DNA of 64,000 nucleotides from Paenibacillus chitinolyticus NBRC 15660 (GTDB lineage: Bacteria; Bacillota; Bacilli; Paenibacillales; NBRC-103111): contig NZ_BBJT01000004.1 in assembly GCF_000739915.1 (NCBI RefSeq), positions 248,001 to 312,000 of the forward strand, read 5' to 3'. The translations under genes and the position numbers were made by a program. The notes below the pieces were generated by a model. That model ran no database searches. It was not told where the DNA came from and was given only the letters and a program-made list of their open reading frames with translations. Below, piece by piece: positions 51,239-61,155 of this stretch (position 1 is the first letter of the stretch; every line of letters begins with the position of its first letter).

Positions 51239-52849
51239 TTATTTCTTCTCGGTCGTATCCGCTGCGTTTTTGTCTCCGACGGTGACGTTGATTTCGACAC
51301 GTTTGCCGTCACGCATCACGCCGATCTTGGCTTTGTCCCCCACTTTCAGAGCCTGGATCTTGGTCGTCACATCCTGTGAATTCGTCACTTTCTGATCGTT
51401 CACGTCGACGATGACGTCATAGGGACGCATACCTGCCTGGAAGGCCGGGCTCTTGCGCGTAACCTCGGCTACAATCGCGCCTTCGGTGTTAGGCAGCTTA
51501 AGCTCGTTGACCCATTCCTTATCCACGTTCTGAAGGCTCACGCCGATATAAGGAGCTTTCTCCTTCGGAATCGTCACGTTGTTCTTCAGGTTATCCAGAA
51601 CGGTCGAGAAGGTGCTTTCCGAAATAGCGAACCCGATCCCCTGTGCCTGCGAGCTTACGGCCGTATTGATCCCGATGACTTCGCCGTTCATGTTGAGCAG
51701 CGGGCCGCCGGAGTTGCCGGGGTTAATGGACGCGTCCGTCTGCAGCAGGTGCTTGTAGTTGCGCGTTCCCTGCTCATCCTGAATCGTGATCGGACGCTCC
51801 TTGGCGCTGAGCACGCCGACCGTTACCGTATGGTCGAATCCGTACGGGTTGCCGATCGCGACAACCCAGTCTCCTACGTTCAGGCTGTCCGCTTTGCCGA
51901 TCGGTAGAATCGGGAAGTCCTTGTCGCCTTCGATTTTCATCGCGGCCAGGTCAAGGTCGTAACTGTTGCCCAGAAGCTTGGCGACGAACGGCTTGTCGTA
52001 GCCCTGAACGGTTACGCGGATTTCATCGGCTCCGTCGATTACGTGCTCATTCGTCAGAATGTAGCCGCTTTTCTCGAAAATGAAGCCGGTTCCGCTGCCT
52101 GCCAGCTGAAGGGTGCCGTCGCTTTTGCCCGAACCGCTGTCCTGCTTTCCGGAGTCACCCTGGTCACCGAAGAAGAAGCGGTAGAAAGGATCGTTCATCT
52201 GGCTCTTCTGGGAGCTGCTTTTCGTCTTGACGTAAGATTCGATCTTAACGGTTGCGGGACTTGCCTGGGCGAAAATCTGGGCGATGTTGTCCGGACGGGC
52301 CGAGTCCAGCGAAACTTTGCTTGCGCTGCCCGCCGCTACCGTCTGAGAAGAATTAGGCTGCGCGCCCGGCAGGGTCATCGGCTGTTTGCCGGTGAACAGG
52401 TTCGTCTTGTCGGCCGCAAACATAAGCGTGCTCACGACGACCGCACCGGCCAGGAAAGCGGCGAATCCGCTGCGGAGGGACGAGCGCTTCTTGGCGGGGC
52501 CGCTGCCGTTCCAGCCTCCGCCCTGCTTAGGGGCGCCGTCTCCGCTGAAGGAGAAGGGTCTTACCGGCTTCGGAGGCGTCACTTCCACAGGCGCCGAACC
52601 TTCGTGGTTCGAGTAGGCGGTCGTGTCCGATTCCGTACTAGGCGTTTCCTCGTTCATACCCGTCTTGTGGGGACCGTAAGAGTAGTAGTAGGAAGGTTTC
52701 TCCTGCGCCGCCGCTTCTTCGCGACGGGAGTCGTATCCGGGTTCGTAGCCGGCCTCCCGTCTTTCCAGTTCACGCTCGCGGTCGCGGTCGCGGTTCAAAT
52801 CCGAATCGTTGCTGCGGTCAGGGCCGAATTCTTTTTTATGATCATCCAT
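51239..52849 (-). CDS. HtrA-like S1C serine protease
   Basis: A 536-aa membrane-anchored DegP/HtrA protease. Residues 1-135 are a long cytosolic, charged and disordered segment (RDRDRERELERREAG); one helix (about 136-153) anchors it; the trypsin-like domain has His269 (TNEHVIDGADEI), an Asp in YDLDLAAMKI and Ser380 (NPGNSGGPLL); a PDZ domain ends the protein (AFQAGMRPYDVIVDVNDQKVTNSQDV). It degrades or refolds misfolded exported proteins. ATG 52849 follows GGAGG. The CssRS-like pair lies downstream. Confidence 0.95.
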   Translation of the reverse strand: MDDHKKEFGPDRSNDSDLNRDRDRERELERREAGYEPGYDSRREEAAAQEKPSYYYSYGPHKTGMNEETPSTESDTTAYSNHEGSAPVEVTPPKPVRPFSFSGDGAPKQGGGWNGSGPAKKRSSLRSGFAAFLAGAVVVSTLMFAADKTNLFTGKQPMTLPGAQPNSSQTVAAGSASKVSLDSARPDNIAQIFAQASPATVKIESYVKTKSSSQKSQMNDPFYRFFFGDQGDSGKQDSGSGKSDGTLQLAGSGTGFIFEKSGYILTNEHVIDGADEIRVTVQGYDKPFVAKLLGNSYDLDLAAMKIEGDKDFPILPIGKADSLNVGDWVVAIGNPYGFDHTVTVGVLSAKERPITIQDEQGTRNYKHLLQTDASINPGNSGGPLLNMNGEVIGINTAVSSQAQGIGFAISESTFSTVLDNLKNNVTIPKEKAPYIGVSLQNVDKEWVNELKLPNTEGAIVAEVTRKSPAFQAGMRPYDVIVDVNDQKVTNSQDVTTKIQALKVGDKAKIGVMRDGKRVEINVTVGDKNAADTTEKK

Positions 52850-53009
52850 GGCAAATTCCTCCATTTATAAAAGTTAGGAAAAAGAGTATAAAAAACGAAG
52901 GACGGTTGACATGAAGGCTTTTTTTGTAATTCGTGTTGTTCACCGTCTCTGTACTTTTATAATGGACTTCCTTCCTTAAGCAAACCTTAAAATTCAATAA
53001 AATGGAGGT

Positions 53010-53033
53010 AAAAAAGCCGGCTCACCGGCCGGC
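53010..53033 (-). terminator. terminator of the YugN-like gene
   Basis: GCCGGC/GCCGGC arms around TCACCG; AAAAAA on the left is the minus-strand T-run. Confidence 0.75.
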
Positions 53034-53081
53034 ATCGTGTCGATCTGGGTCCTTTTTACTAAAAACATGCGGCGGGGACGC

Positions 53082-53495
53082 CTAGTGCAGCCATTTTTGC
53101 TCGACATCCCTCATAAGTTTCTCCGCTTTTCCGATCCACTCGCTTTCAATCTCGGCGTCCGGATCGAGCGGGGTCTGAAACTGGTTCACCAGCGCGGAAA
53201 CCGTCATCATATGAGCTTCGGGATCGTTGCCTTCATTGTAAACGTGCTTCAGCACGTAAGGCGCCCCGATTTTCACCATCGCGTCGGTTTCGTCCGTATC
53301 GCCGTCCAGAGTCCCTTCCGTCACTTCAAAAGGGATGCGCAGCCACACTTTGTGCGCCTCATCCAGATAGCGGTCGAACGAACCGTGATCGTACTCCCAG
53401 TTCCCGCCTAATGTAAACTCGAACGTGTGCAAATAGTCCCGGACATTGTCGAACGCTTCTACCGTTTCCTGGAGTGAGGAATTCAAAGCTTTCAC
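53082..53495 (-). CDS. YugN-like protein
   Basis: A 137-aa soluble protein. FTLGGNWEYDHGSFDRYLDE...WLRIPFEVTEGTLDGDTDETDAMVKIGAPYVLKHVYNEG...VNQFQTPLDPDAEIESEWIGKAEKLMRDVE is the YugN family block. The GTG start (53495) is set by GAGGAGG eight bases before. Function unknown. It lies about 115 bp beyond the liaR-like gene; no terminator is evident between, so read-through is possible. Confidence 0.88.
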   Translation of the reverse strand: MKALNSSLQETVEAFDNVRDYLHTFEFTLGGNWEYDHGSFDRYLDEAHKVWLRIPFEVTEGTLDGDTDETDAMVKIGAPYVLKHVYNEGNDPEAHMMTVSALVNQFQTPLDPDAEIESEWIGKAEKLMRDVEQKWLH

Positions 53496-53610
53496 AAGGC
53501 AACCTCCTCTTCATCGCGCCGTTGAAAACGAACCCGCGCAGCAATAGGTTGCGTATTTCTGCCTTCTTTTATGAGCGGCTGGAAAAAGCGGAGCGGCGCA
53601 GAGGCCCGCG

Positions 53611-54273
53611 TCAGGCCCCGGTGCCGGCCCAGCCCTTGCGGTGAGCATAAATAGCCAGCTGGGTGCGGTCGTCCAGCTCGCACTTCATGAGCAGGTTGCT
53701 CACGTGTGTCTTCACAGTCTTGATGCTGATATGCAGCGCTTCGGCGATTTCCTTGTTCGATTTGCCGTCGGAAATGAGGGAAAGCACCTCGCGCTCGCGC
53801 GCCGTAAGCACCTCGTCTTCCGTCTGCGACGACCGCTGCCTAAGCCCTCGGGTAAGCGCCAGTGAGACCTCGGGGTTAAGTACCGGCATGCCGGCGGCGG
53901 CACCCTTGACCGCATGGGCGAGCTGCTCCGAGGAGATGGTTTTGAGCACATAAGAGATCGCGCCCGCTTCAACCGCTTGAACGACTTTGTCTTCTTCCAG
54001 GAAACTGGTCAGCATGATAACTTTAATAGAAGGAAAACGCTGCGTAATTTCCCGGGTCGCCTCAATTCCATTCATAACGGGCATGGTCAGATCCATGAGA
54101 ATCACATCGGGAATGCGTTCAGCGTCCAGCGCTCCGAGCTTGCGCAGCGCTTCTTCCCCGTTCGACGCTTCCTCCACGACGCTAAGCTCCTCATCGAGCA
54201 TAATATATGTGCGTAGACCGACCCTCACCATATCGTGGTCGTCCACAACCATCACTTTTATTTGTTCTTTCAC
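53611..54273 (-). CDS. liaR: LiaR-like response regulator
   Basis: A 220-aa NarL/LuxR-type regulator: receiver domain (VILMDLTMPVMNGIEATREI, SYVLKTISSEQLAHAVK) and C-terminal LuxR helix-turn-helix (LTAREREVLSLISDGKSNKEIAEALHISIKTVKTHVSNLLMK). With the upstream LiaF- and LiaS-like genes it forms the three-component system that senses lipid II-interfering antibiotics. It overlaps liaS by 4 bp. Confidence 0.9.
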   Translation of the reverse strand: MKEQIKVMVVDDHDMVRVGLRTYIMLDEELSVVEEASNGEEALRKLGALDAERIPDVILMDLTMPVMNGIEATREITQRFPSIKVIMLTSFLEEDKVVQAVEAGAISYVLKTISSEQLAHAVKGAAAGMPVLNPEVSLALTRGLRQRSSQTEDEVLTAREREVLSLISDGKSNKEIAEALHISIKTVKTHVSNLLMKCELDDRTQLAIYAHRKGWAGTGA

Positions 54274-55307
54274 AGAGAAGCTTCCCCTTTCGGTTCTTTC
54301 ACAAATTTCGGTATCCGTACACGGACTGTCGTCCCGCTGCCCGATCCGCTGAGGACCTCGGCATCTCCGCCCAGCTTCTGCGCGCGTTCGCGCATCGTGG
54401 ACAAGCCGTGGGAGGCGGACGATATCGCGCTCCGCTCGAAGCCTTTGCCGTTGTCCGCCAGTTGGAGCACATACTGGCGCCCGGAGTCGTGCAGCTGCAG
54501 CTCGATTTCCGTAGCGGAAGCATGCTTGACGACGTTGGCCATCCCCTCCTGGATGATCAGGAACAGCTGATGCTCGATCGCCTCGGAAATCGGCTGCTCG
54601 GTCTCTACATCCAGGCGGCCCTGAAGCTCATGGGCCCGGCAGTATTCCGGGAACCATTTCTCCAGCGCCTGCTCCAGCGTGCTCCCGTCCAGCTCGATCG
54701 GCCGCAGCTGGGAAATGAGCCCCCGCATCTGCTTCTGGGCATGGTGCGACATCTGGATCAGCTGCTCCATCAGCTGACCGGCGACGTCGGGATTGTGCCC
54801 GATCACTTTCGGCAGAGAGGAGGCCGACATGTGAATCGCGAAGAGCTCCTGGCTGACGGTATCGTGCAGATCCCGGGCCAGCCTCCGGCGCTCTTCGACC
54901 ACCGCTGTCTCGACGGAGCCGCGCTCCATTACGGAGCGTTCCTCGCCCATTTCCTGCAGCAGCCGCGTCCGCTCTTCGAGCGCCCCCGCCATCTCGTTGA
55001 ACGATTTGTAGACGGGATGGAAAGAATCGATGGGATCGATCTGTATCCGATCCTTCAAGTTGCCTTTCGCCAGTTGAAGCATGGCGATGTGCAGCACATC
55101 CACCTTGCGCTGGAAGGTGCGGGAGGCCACAAAACCGACCGCCTGCCCCAACAGCACGGCAAAAACGGCCAGGCCGAACTTCCACCCGCCGCCTGCCGTG
55201 TCCCAAGGCATATAGAATTGCGCAAAGCCCAGGATGCCGAGGGTCAGAAGGCTGGAGGCCAGGAAATACAGCATGAGCTGCCATTTCATGCTCCACAGCT
55301 TTATCAT
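54270..55307 (-). CDS. liaS: LiaS-like sensor histidine kinase
   Basis: A 345-aa NarX-class kinase with two close N-terminal helices (about 9-27 and 38-58) and almost no extracellular loop, the intramembrane-sensing layout of LiaS. HAMP is followed by HisKA_3 (EERRRLARDLHDTVSQELFAIHMS) and HATPase_c (LADNGKGFERS). It takes its signal through LiaF rather than directly. RBS TAGGAGG lies in the 12-bp gap after liaF. Confidence 0.9.
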   Translation of the reverse strand: MIKLWSMKWQLMLYFLASSLLTLGILGFAQFYMPWDTAGGGWKFGLAVFAVLLGQAVGFVASRTFQRKVDVLHIAMLQLAKGNLKDRIQIDPIDSFHPVYKSFNEMAGALEERTRLLQEMGEERSVMERGSVETAVVEERRRLARDLHDTVSQELFAIHMSASSLPKVIGHNPDVAGQLMEQLIQMSHHAQKQMRGLISQLRPIELDGSTLEQALEKWFPEYCRAHELQGRLDVETEQPISEAIEHQLFLIIQEGMANVVKHASATEIELQLHDSGRQYVLQLADNGKGFERSAISSASHGLSTMRERAQKLGGDAEVLSGSGSGTTVRVRIPKFVKEPKGEASL

Positions 55308-55319
55308 GCGTCCGGCCTC

Positions 55320-56348
55320 CTAACCCATCTTCTTCACGACGATATCTCCGATGAACATCGATACGTGAAGATTAATTTTTTTGGCGCCTTCCTGGTAATA
55401 AGGCGTCCGGTAATTCATCGAGCGCATGATTCCGTCCTCGCGCCGCTCCAGCACGTTCATATCGCCGACAAAAGAAGACGCGGTTACGCTGATCTCCACA
55501 TCGAGATCGCTCGGGATGAATACTTTCACATCACCGATAAATGCAGAGATGTTGATCCGCGTCTCTCCCATCGGGATGCTCGCTTTTGTCAGATCCAGCG
55601 AGGTGTCGCCGATAAAGTGGGAGATGTTAAGCGGCGTCAGCTCCCAGTAATCCTGTCCCATATACACATCGCCGATAAAACCGGATTTGTTCTGCGGAGG
55701 GGCGTAGGAATTCACATAGTGGTAATCCGGTCCGGGTTTATAAGAACCTCCCGCCGGTGGCGGTGGAGGTGGAGGCGGTGCATAACCGGATTCCCTGCTT
55801 GCCTCACCGGCTTCCGGATATACGCCGTCGTTCTTCCAGTCGGCTTTCCTGCCGCGTCTAGCCTCGCGTCTGGAGATTTTCTCCTGCCATTTCCGCGCCT
55901 TCTCCTCCCACTTGTCCTCCATTTTACGTTCCCAGTCGCTTCCCCAATGCCCATTCCCATCACCATGTCCGTGCCCGTCCCGGCTTCCGCCGTATTCCGA
56001 ATCGTGACGGCGGGAGCTTTTCCGGCCGAAAATCATTTTGATTCCGAAAATGATCAGGACGACAGGGATGAGAAACTGAAACATTTCTCCAAGAGAGTAA
56101 GGAGCCCACCCGAGATTACGGAGCTGGAAAATGCCTCCGATCAGGATCAGGACCCAGGCTCCGTCCTGCCTCCCCCTGTTAAAGAGCACGCTCATCAGTC
56201 CCGCGTAGATCAGAAACAGCGGCCAAAAGGTTGAAATGAGCGCTCCGATGCTCAAGGTGACAAAGCCGAGCTGTTTCAGGAAAAACAGCAGGCCGATCGC
56301 AATCAGGAGAAAGCCTCCCGCCAATCTTCCCCATATAGAACCGTTCAT
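55320..56348 (-). CDS. liaF: LiaF-like inhibitor of the envelope-stress kinase
   Basis: A 342-aa protein with four N-terminal helices (GGFLLIAIGLLFFL, FWPLFLIYAGLMSVLF, AWVLILIGGIFQL, FLIPVVLIIFGIKMIFG), a charged Trp/Lys/Arg-rich linker, a run of eight prolines near residues 192-199, and the C-terminal LiaF/DUF2154 beta domain with repeated FIGDV/FIGDT motifs (about 225-342). In Bacillus, LiaF holds LiaS off without stress. The proline run is encoded by GGTGGC-type repeats. No liaI or liaH gene is near. Confidence 0.9.
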   Translation of the reverse strand: MNGSIWGRLAGGFLLIAIGLLFFLKQLGFVTLSIGALISTFWPLFLIYAGLMSVLFNRGRQDGAWVLILIGGIFQLRNLGWAPYSLGEMFQFLIPVVLIIFGIKMIFGRKSSRRHDSEYGGSRDGHGHGDGNGHWGSDWERKMEDKWEEKARKWQEKISRREARRGRKADWKNDGVYPEAGEASRESGYAPPPPPPPPAGGSYKPGPDYHYVNSYAPPQNKSGFIGDVYMGQDYWELTPLNISHFIGDTSLDLTKASIPMGETRINISAFIGDVKVFIPSDLDVEISVTASSFVGDMNVLERREDGIMRSMNYRTPYYQEGAKKINLHVSMFIGDIVVKKMG

Positions 56349-56453
56349 GATTTATTCCCCCGTTGAATTTCGTTTTCCTGAATTAAGTGTACCTCTGTCC
56401 TTCTTTTCTGAAAAGAGACAAAGGGTTGATTCCTTACTCGGTCCCGAGACCGA

Positions 56454-56484
56454 GAAAAAGCGCCTGCGGAAATCGCAGACGCTT
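56454..56484 (-). terminator. terminator of the 3D-domain gene
   Basis: AAGCG-CCTGCG/CGCAG-ACGCTT stem with AAAA on the left. Confidence 0.7.
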
Positions 56485-56524
56485 CTTGTGCGGTACTTAC
56501 TTCTTGTGCGGTGTATGTGAATGT

Positions 56525-57226
56525 TTAGGCTTCCGGTGTATCGACAGGATTGTTTTTGAAAATTTCCTGTACGAGTTGGTTCCAGATCATCTGGGTCACT
56601 TTGCCTGTACCTTCTTTGACGACAAAGACATTGACAGTTTTCTTGCCCCATTCTTTGTAGATCTGGTCTTTCGTTTCATAATAAAGGTCAATTTTTTTGC
56701 CTTTAATGGCCCCGCCCGTATCGGCTACGATTCCGTATCCGTAACCCGGTATATAAAGGACGGTTCCGATCGGGAACACCCTCGGGTCCGCCGCGATCGT
56801 CGACAGGGAATGCTCGTCCCGTTTGACCTTAATGCCGGATTTGGTGATGCCGTAATCCGGGTGCCCCGGATTTTTGCCGGTCGATTCGATTCCCGAGTAA
56901 TAGCCGGTCGCTACCACTTCTACCGCCTTGTACTGGGATAGATCCTGACTGGAATCAGGCATCAGCTTATAGCTGACTTTGCGTGATTGGCCCGAAGCGG
57001 CTTGAGCGTCCGCGGTTCCCTTCTGAGATTGGACTGACTTCTCGGGTGCTTCGGATGTTTGGCGGGATGCTAATCCCGAAATCGCGGGAGCGATTTTTTT
57101 CTCGAGTGCCGCTGTATCTGTTAACCCTGTCAGACTTGTTTGATCTTGACCGCACAAGACAAGAGCGATGTTCAACATCATAACCATACTGAACCATTTG
57201 GTCGGATTGCTTGAATCAGGCAACAT
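56525..57226 (-). CDS. 3D-domain cell-wall protein, YuiC-like
   Basis: A 233-aa protein: N-terminal hydrophobic anchor (WFSMVMMLNIALVLCG), Ser/Gln/Ala-rich linker, and a C-terminal 3D domain with the three conserved aspartates in AADPRVFP, VADTGG and KIDLYY, preceded by ATGYYSG and DYGITKSG. The fold resembles MltA/endoglucanase V barrels, and YuiC of B. subtilis is a peptidoglycan lytic enzyme. ATG 57226 follows GGGGAGG; an upstream frame to 57412 is rejected. Probably acts in wall remodelling. Confidence 0.88.
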   Translation of the reverse strand: MLPDSSNPTKWFSMVMMLNIALVLCGQDQTSLTGLTDTAALEKKIAPAISGLASRQTSEAPEKSVQSQKGTADAQAASGQSRKVSYKLMPDSSQDLSQYKAVEVVATGYYSGIESTGKNPGHPDYGITKSGIKVKRDEHSLSTIAADPRVFPIGTVLYIPGYGYGIVADTGGAIKGKKIDLYYETKDQIYKEWGKKTVNVFVVKEGTGKVTQMIWNQLVQEIFKNNPVDTPEA

Positions 57227-57439
57227 TTGTTCGATACCTCCCCCTACTATAAGAGTTTGTCCAATTTTAAAAGAGTTTAAACATTCTCCAATCTTTGCAA
57301 AGTCAGGTTTTCCCTGGAAGACGAATTTTATTCGCGCCTGAATTCCTAGTTTTTTACAGGGTTTAACTTGCGGGCGGCCGGGTAAATAGGGTGGGAAATA
57401 CACTCCCATCACAACCTAAAAGGAAAGGCGGATGATCGA

Positions 57440-58936
57440 ATGGACGTAAGGAATTGGGGCGAATGGAACTTTCTCATGATGAACGGAAATTCCATTTGGA
57501 GGCTCATTGGGGCCGTTCTTGTTCTGATCATTGGTTTATGGATAGCAGGCGCCGCTTCCAAAGCCGTCTATAAAGGACTTCTAAAAGCGAACGTGGATAC
57601 ACGCGGAAGAAAATTTTTCCCACCGGACAGCTCCGTCAGCCGGATTGTGTCCCAGGTAGTCAAGTATTTCATTATTCTCGTCACACTTCTCGTCGTGCTT
57701 GAGCTTCTGAATTTCACGAATGTGCTGAATCCGTTCGTCGGTTTCATCGCCATCATCACTTCTTACATACCTCACCTGCTGGCTGCGGCGCTGCTTGCGG
57801 CAGTCGCTCATATTCTCGGCTCTATGCTCAAAAGTGTCGTGTCCGGTTTCTTCGGTTCCCATACGATTAAAAGCAAAATGCCGAGTCTGGTGCATTACCG
57901 CGAAGTGGCCGGCAACATCGCCTATGCCATCGTGATCCTGCTCTTCGCACCGAGCATTCTGGCTTCGCTTCAGATTCCGGCCATCTCCGTGCCGATCAGC
58001 GCGGTCATCAATATGGTCATCGGCTATCTGCCACTTCTCGCGGGTGCGATTCTGCTTATCGTGCTGGGTCATTATGTGGCCAAGTTCGTGGCCAAACTGG
58101 CTTCCACCCTCACGTCCTCGCTGAATCTTCAGCGCTGGATCGGAGCCGGGATGAACGTATCCCAATTCGTTTACAGCATCGTGTATTTCCTGATTCTGTT
58201 CCCGATCGCGGTACAAGCGCTTAACCTGCTGCAAATCGAATCCATCCGGGTTCCGGCTCAAGGCATCCTGAATCTTGTCATGGCCTGGATTCCAAAGATT
58301 CTCATTGCGGCGTTCCTGCTCTACATCGGCTACATTCTGGCCAAAATCGTCCGCAATCTCATCATTACGCTGCTTTCGCCGATGGATATCGACAGCAAGC
58401 TGAACGGCCTGATGCCGATGTTCCGCCGCAAAGCCGCCGATGCCGGTGCCGAAATGGGCGTGCCCGGCAGCGTAAATCCGGCCGCATCCGTTTCCGCTCT
58501 GCCTATCACGAAATGGATCGCGACTCTGATCGCTGTCTTCGTATTCGGCTTCTTCCTCGTCGAATCGACGAACGTTCTGGATCTGGAATTTATCTCCGCA
58601 ACATTCGCCGCTCTAATGGTGATGCTGCCTAAATTTATCTTGATCGTCATCATCGTTCTGATCGGCATTATCCTAGCCGGCTTCGCTGAGCGCATGATTC
58701 GTCCGGGCAACCCGCTCAAAGGGTTTGTCCAGCCGGTTATCATCGTTCTGGCCGTCGTCATCGGTCTGACGGAAATCGGACTGGGCTCGGTCATTATCAC
58801 ATCCGGTTACATGGTGGTCATGGTCGCTCTCGGCGCCGCCTTTATTATCTCCGTCGGTATCGGCAGCATTCCGGCCGTCAAACGCTTCTGGGATAAGAAA
58901 CAGAACAGCAAGGACCACGATAACATCTCGATGTAA
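57440..58936 (+). CDS. TM-helix-repeat mechanosensitive-channel-like protein
   Basis: A 498-aa integral membrane protein with about 12 helices in repeated pairs. Segments like NPFVGFIAIITSYIPHLLAAALLAAVAHILGSMLKSVVSGFF, SAVINMVIGYLPLLAGAILLIVLGHYVAKFVAKLAS and QGILNLVMAWIPKILIAAFLLYIGYILAKIVRNLI are the conserved TM-helix repeat (PF05552-like) found in CmpX and relatives of MscS. The MscS beta domain is absent. Probably an envelope-tension or small-solute channel; unproven. RBS AAGGCGG. Confidence 0.88.
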   Translation: MDVRNWGEWNFLMMNGNSIWRLIGAVLVLIIGLWIAGAASKAVYKGLLKANVDTRGRKFFPPDSSVSRIVSQVVKYFIILVTLLVVLELLNFTNVLNPFVGFIAIITSYIPHLLAAALLAAVAHILGSMLKSVVSGFFGSHTIKSKMPSLVHYREVAGNIAYAIVILLFAPSILASLQIPAISVPISAVINMVIGYLPLLAGAILLIVLGHYVAKFVAKLASTLTSSLNLQRWIGAGMNVSQFVYSIVYFLILFPIAVQALNLLQIESIRVPAQGILNLVMAWIPKILIAAFLLYIGYILAKIVRNLIITLLSPMDIDSKLNGLMPMFRRKAADAGAEMGVPGSVNPAASVSALPITKWIATLIAVFVFGFFLVESTNVLDLEFISATFAALMVMLPKFILIVIIVLIGIILAGFAERMIRPGNPLKGFVQPVIIVLAVVIGLTEIGLGSVIITSGYMVVMVALGAAFIISVGIGSIPAVKRFWDKKQNSKDHDNISM

Positions 58937-58946
58937 GGCGTACAGC

Positions 58947-58987
58947 AAAAAGCACCCTCCGGAATCGTTTCCGAAGGGTGCTTTTTT
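58947..58987 (+). terminator. terminator of the TM-repeat gene
   Basis: AAAAAGCACCCT(TC)CGGAA/TTCCGAAGGGTGCTTTTTT stem. Confidence 0.92.
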
Positions 58988-59113
58988 GCGGTTGCGGGAC
59001 GGCGGCCCGGTGTCTCACGATGTGTGTGCGCTGGCTACAGTCCCGCAGGTGAGCGGCGGCACAGGCGCGCCCGTGCAAGAGAGCCGGCTTGGCGAACCAC
59101 ACCCGCGATCCTG

Positions 59114-60859
59114 TTACAACTTAAACTGGGTTGTTTTCTCTTGGAGCTCTTCTGCCATGCTAGACAGTACATTTGCAGAAGATGTAATCTCCTCCATAGA
59201 AGCTAACTGCTGCTCCGTTGAGGCCGCAATATTCTGCGTTCCGCCTACCACCTCATTGGTGACGTCCAAAATTCGATTCATCGATGTTAGAACCTCCGAA
59301 ACACGAGATGTCATTTCTTCCAGTGCAGTAGAAACAACTTCGATATTCAGCGACACCTCATCAACCGCATTCCGAATTTCATTAAACGATGATCCCGCTT
59401 GGTTCACCAAATGGAGGCCCTCATTAACCTCTTTTGTACCTTGCTCCATAGACTGGACAGCGTTTTGAATTCCATCTTGGATACTCTCCACATAGGACGT
59501 AATCTGTTGGGCCGAGTTGGATGACTGTTCGGCTAACTTTCTCACTTCACCTGCAACCACAGCAAATCCACGTCCATGTTCTCCGGCTCGGGATGCTTCT
59601 ATAGAAGCATTTAAGGCTAGCATATTCGTTTGATTAGCGATTGTATTAATCACTTCTACAATTCTTCCTATGTGAAGAGCATTATCTACTAAGTATTTCA
59701 TAGACTCAGCGGATTGGTTCACTGTAGAACTGATAGAATTCATCTGTCTAACAACCATATCAATCGCTTGATTTCCTTCCGTTGCACGGTTTGTCGCGAT
59801 AATCACCTTATCCATGACCACCCGTGAATTGGATTCGATCTGTCCTACTCTTGTCGATATATCGTTTATAGCACGATTAGTTTGATCAATATTTCCCGCC
59901 TGTATTTCCGTTCCGGTCGCCAGCTCTTGGACGATAGCAGTTGTTTGCATAGACGACTTTGTTGAATCTTCGGCGCTAACCGATAATTGTTCCGAGGAGC
60001 TCGCCACTTGTTCGACAGTGACTTGTACTTGCTCCAAGGTACTATGTAACGATTGGACCATCTCATTGAAACTCTCGGATAATTGTCCTAGTTCATCATT
60101 TGAGCGGACAACCACTTTTTGTGTAAGGTCACCTTTGCTGATCTTTCCGACACCACTAATTAATTCTTGGATAGGACGTAATAACTTTTTTAGACCAAAA
60201 ATTTGTATCGTAACCCCAACTAGCAAAAACAGCATGGAAGCGGTTACTAAAGACCAAATCAATTTGTATTGTTGCTCTGAAATTACCGATGCATTCACGT
60301 CAATCCCAAATGCGGCGACGAGCTGCTGCTGTTCATCGAGGACCGGAACTAATACAGTGAGCCATGATCCGATCTCATCCTTGTAAATAGGGGGAATGAC
60401 TGGCGATTTCGTTTGCTTCAATGTTTGGAATGCCTTAACCATCTCAGGCGGCTGATCAAATAATACTCCAGGTTTAAGTCCAACTTCTAATAAATGAGTA
60501 GGGTTAGATATGACCCTTGTTTTTGCACCCTCCACGACATCCGGCTCGAATATGAACCCTTGCGCTACATTAGCATTTCCTTTTGACAATTCATCCAGTA
60601 AGGACACAAGTTTTTTCTGAACGGTTGAATCTAAAGAGGGAGTTGCCTTCCCTTTTTTCAAGTCTTCTACTTCAAATCTGTTCTTCCATAATGTTGCAAT
60701 TCCTTTCGCCTGTACCTCCAAGCTGCCGGTAAGCGCACGACTCATCACAACGTAACTAATCACTGACATGATCATACAAGCTAGAACGATTCCTGAAATA
60801 GAAAAAATCAAGTTTTTTGAAAAAAAAGTTAATCCTGTTTTCTTTTTGCCTTTCCCCAT
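59114..60859 (-). CDS. methyl-accepting chemotaxis protein
   Basis: A 581-aa receptor: TM1 (about 14-37), extracellular Cache-like domain (about 40-195) with a segment [27 protein letters not shown]2 (about 202-225), HAMP ([24 protein letters not shown]) and signalling coiled coil with the hairpin tip [27 protein letters not shown]. It feeds CheA/CheW, whose genes are not here. RBS GGGAG. The gene is clearly AT-richer than its neighbours and is flanked by gene-poor DNA, which may mean acquisition. Confidence 0.95.
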   Translation of the reverse strand: MGKGKKKTGLTFFSKNLIFSISGIVLACMIMSVISYVVMSRALTGSLEVQAKGIATLWKNRFEVEDLKKGKATPSLDSTVQKKLVSLLDELSKGNANVAQGFIFEPDVVEGAKTRVISNPTHLLEVGLKPGVLFDQPPEMVKAFQTLKQTKSPVIPPIYKDEIGSWLTVLVPVLDEQQQLVAAFGIDVNASVISEQQYKLIWSLVTASMLFLLVGVTIQIFGLKKLLRPIQELISGVGKISKGDLTQKVVVRSNDELGQLSESFNEMVQSLHSTLEQVQVTVEQVASSSEQLSVSAEDSTKSSMQTTAIVQELATGTEIQAGNIDQTNRAINDISTRVGQIESNSRVVMDKVIIATNRATEGNQAIDMVVRQMNSISSTVNQSAESMKYLVDNALHIGRIVEVINTIANQTNMLALNASIEASRAGEHGRGFAVVAGEVRKLAEQSSNSAQQITSYVESIQDGIQNAVQSMEQGTKEVNEGLHLVNQAGSSFNEIRNAVDEVSLNIEVVSTALEEMTSRVSEVLTSMNRILDVTNEVVGGTQNIAASTEQQLASMEEITSSANVLSSMAEELQEKTTQFKL

Positions 60860-61120
60860 CGTCTCGGCTCCCTTTCCATGTTGGGTAATGGTCTACTAAA
60901 CAAAGTGTAGTATTCTAGGATATTACATAAGAATCCTTTATTCGACAGTCCTATGCTTCCTTAGTTTGTTTTTTACCTTTTAATTACATATTTATCCTCC
61001 TTATATGGATTGGGAATACTCGCAATAAAGCCAACCTTCGGGATACAACGGGTCTCCTCTCGTGCCCTGTACTATCCAGTCATTGTGGCTACGCTCCCAC
61101 CATTTTCAGTCCATTAAAAC
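60860..61120. other. AT-rich non-coding region upstream of the MCP gene
   Basis: No supported gene. It should hold the MCP promoter on the minus strand. The right part (about 61030-61110) looks like decayed sequence with no frame or repeat that I can identify. Confidence 0.5.
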
Positions 61121-61155
61121 AAAAAACCACACCTGATTTAGTTATAGGTGTGGTC
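61121..61155 (-). terminator. terminator overlapping an ORF remnant stop
   Basis: ACCACACCT/AGGTGTGGT arms with six A's on the left. The TAA of the small minus-strand remnant (61138-61140) is in the loop. Confidence 0.75.

Noticed and set aside
54207-56234. 675-codon plus-strand frame across liaS and liaF
   Set aside because: It spans two well-supported minus-strand genes and has no protein-like features.
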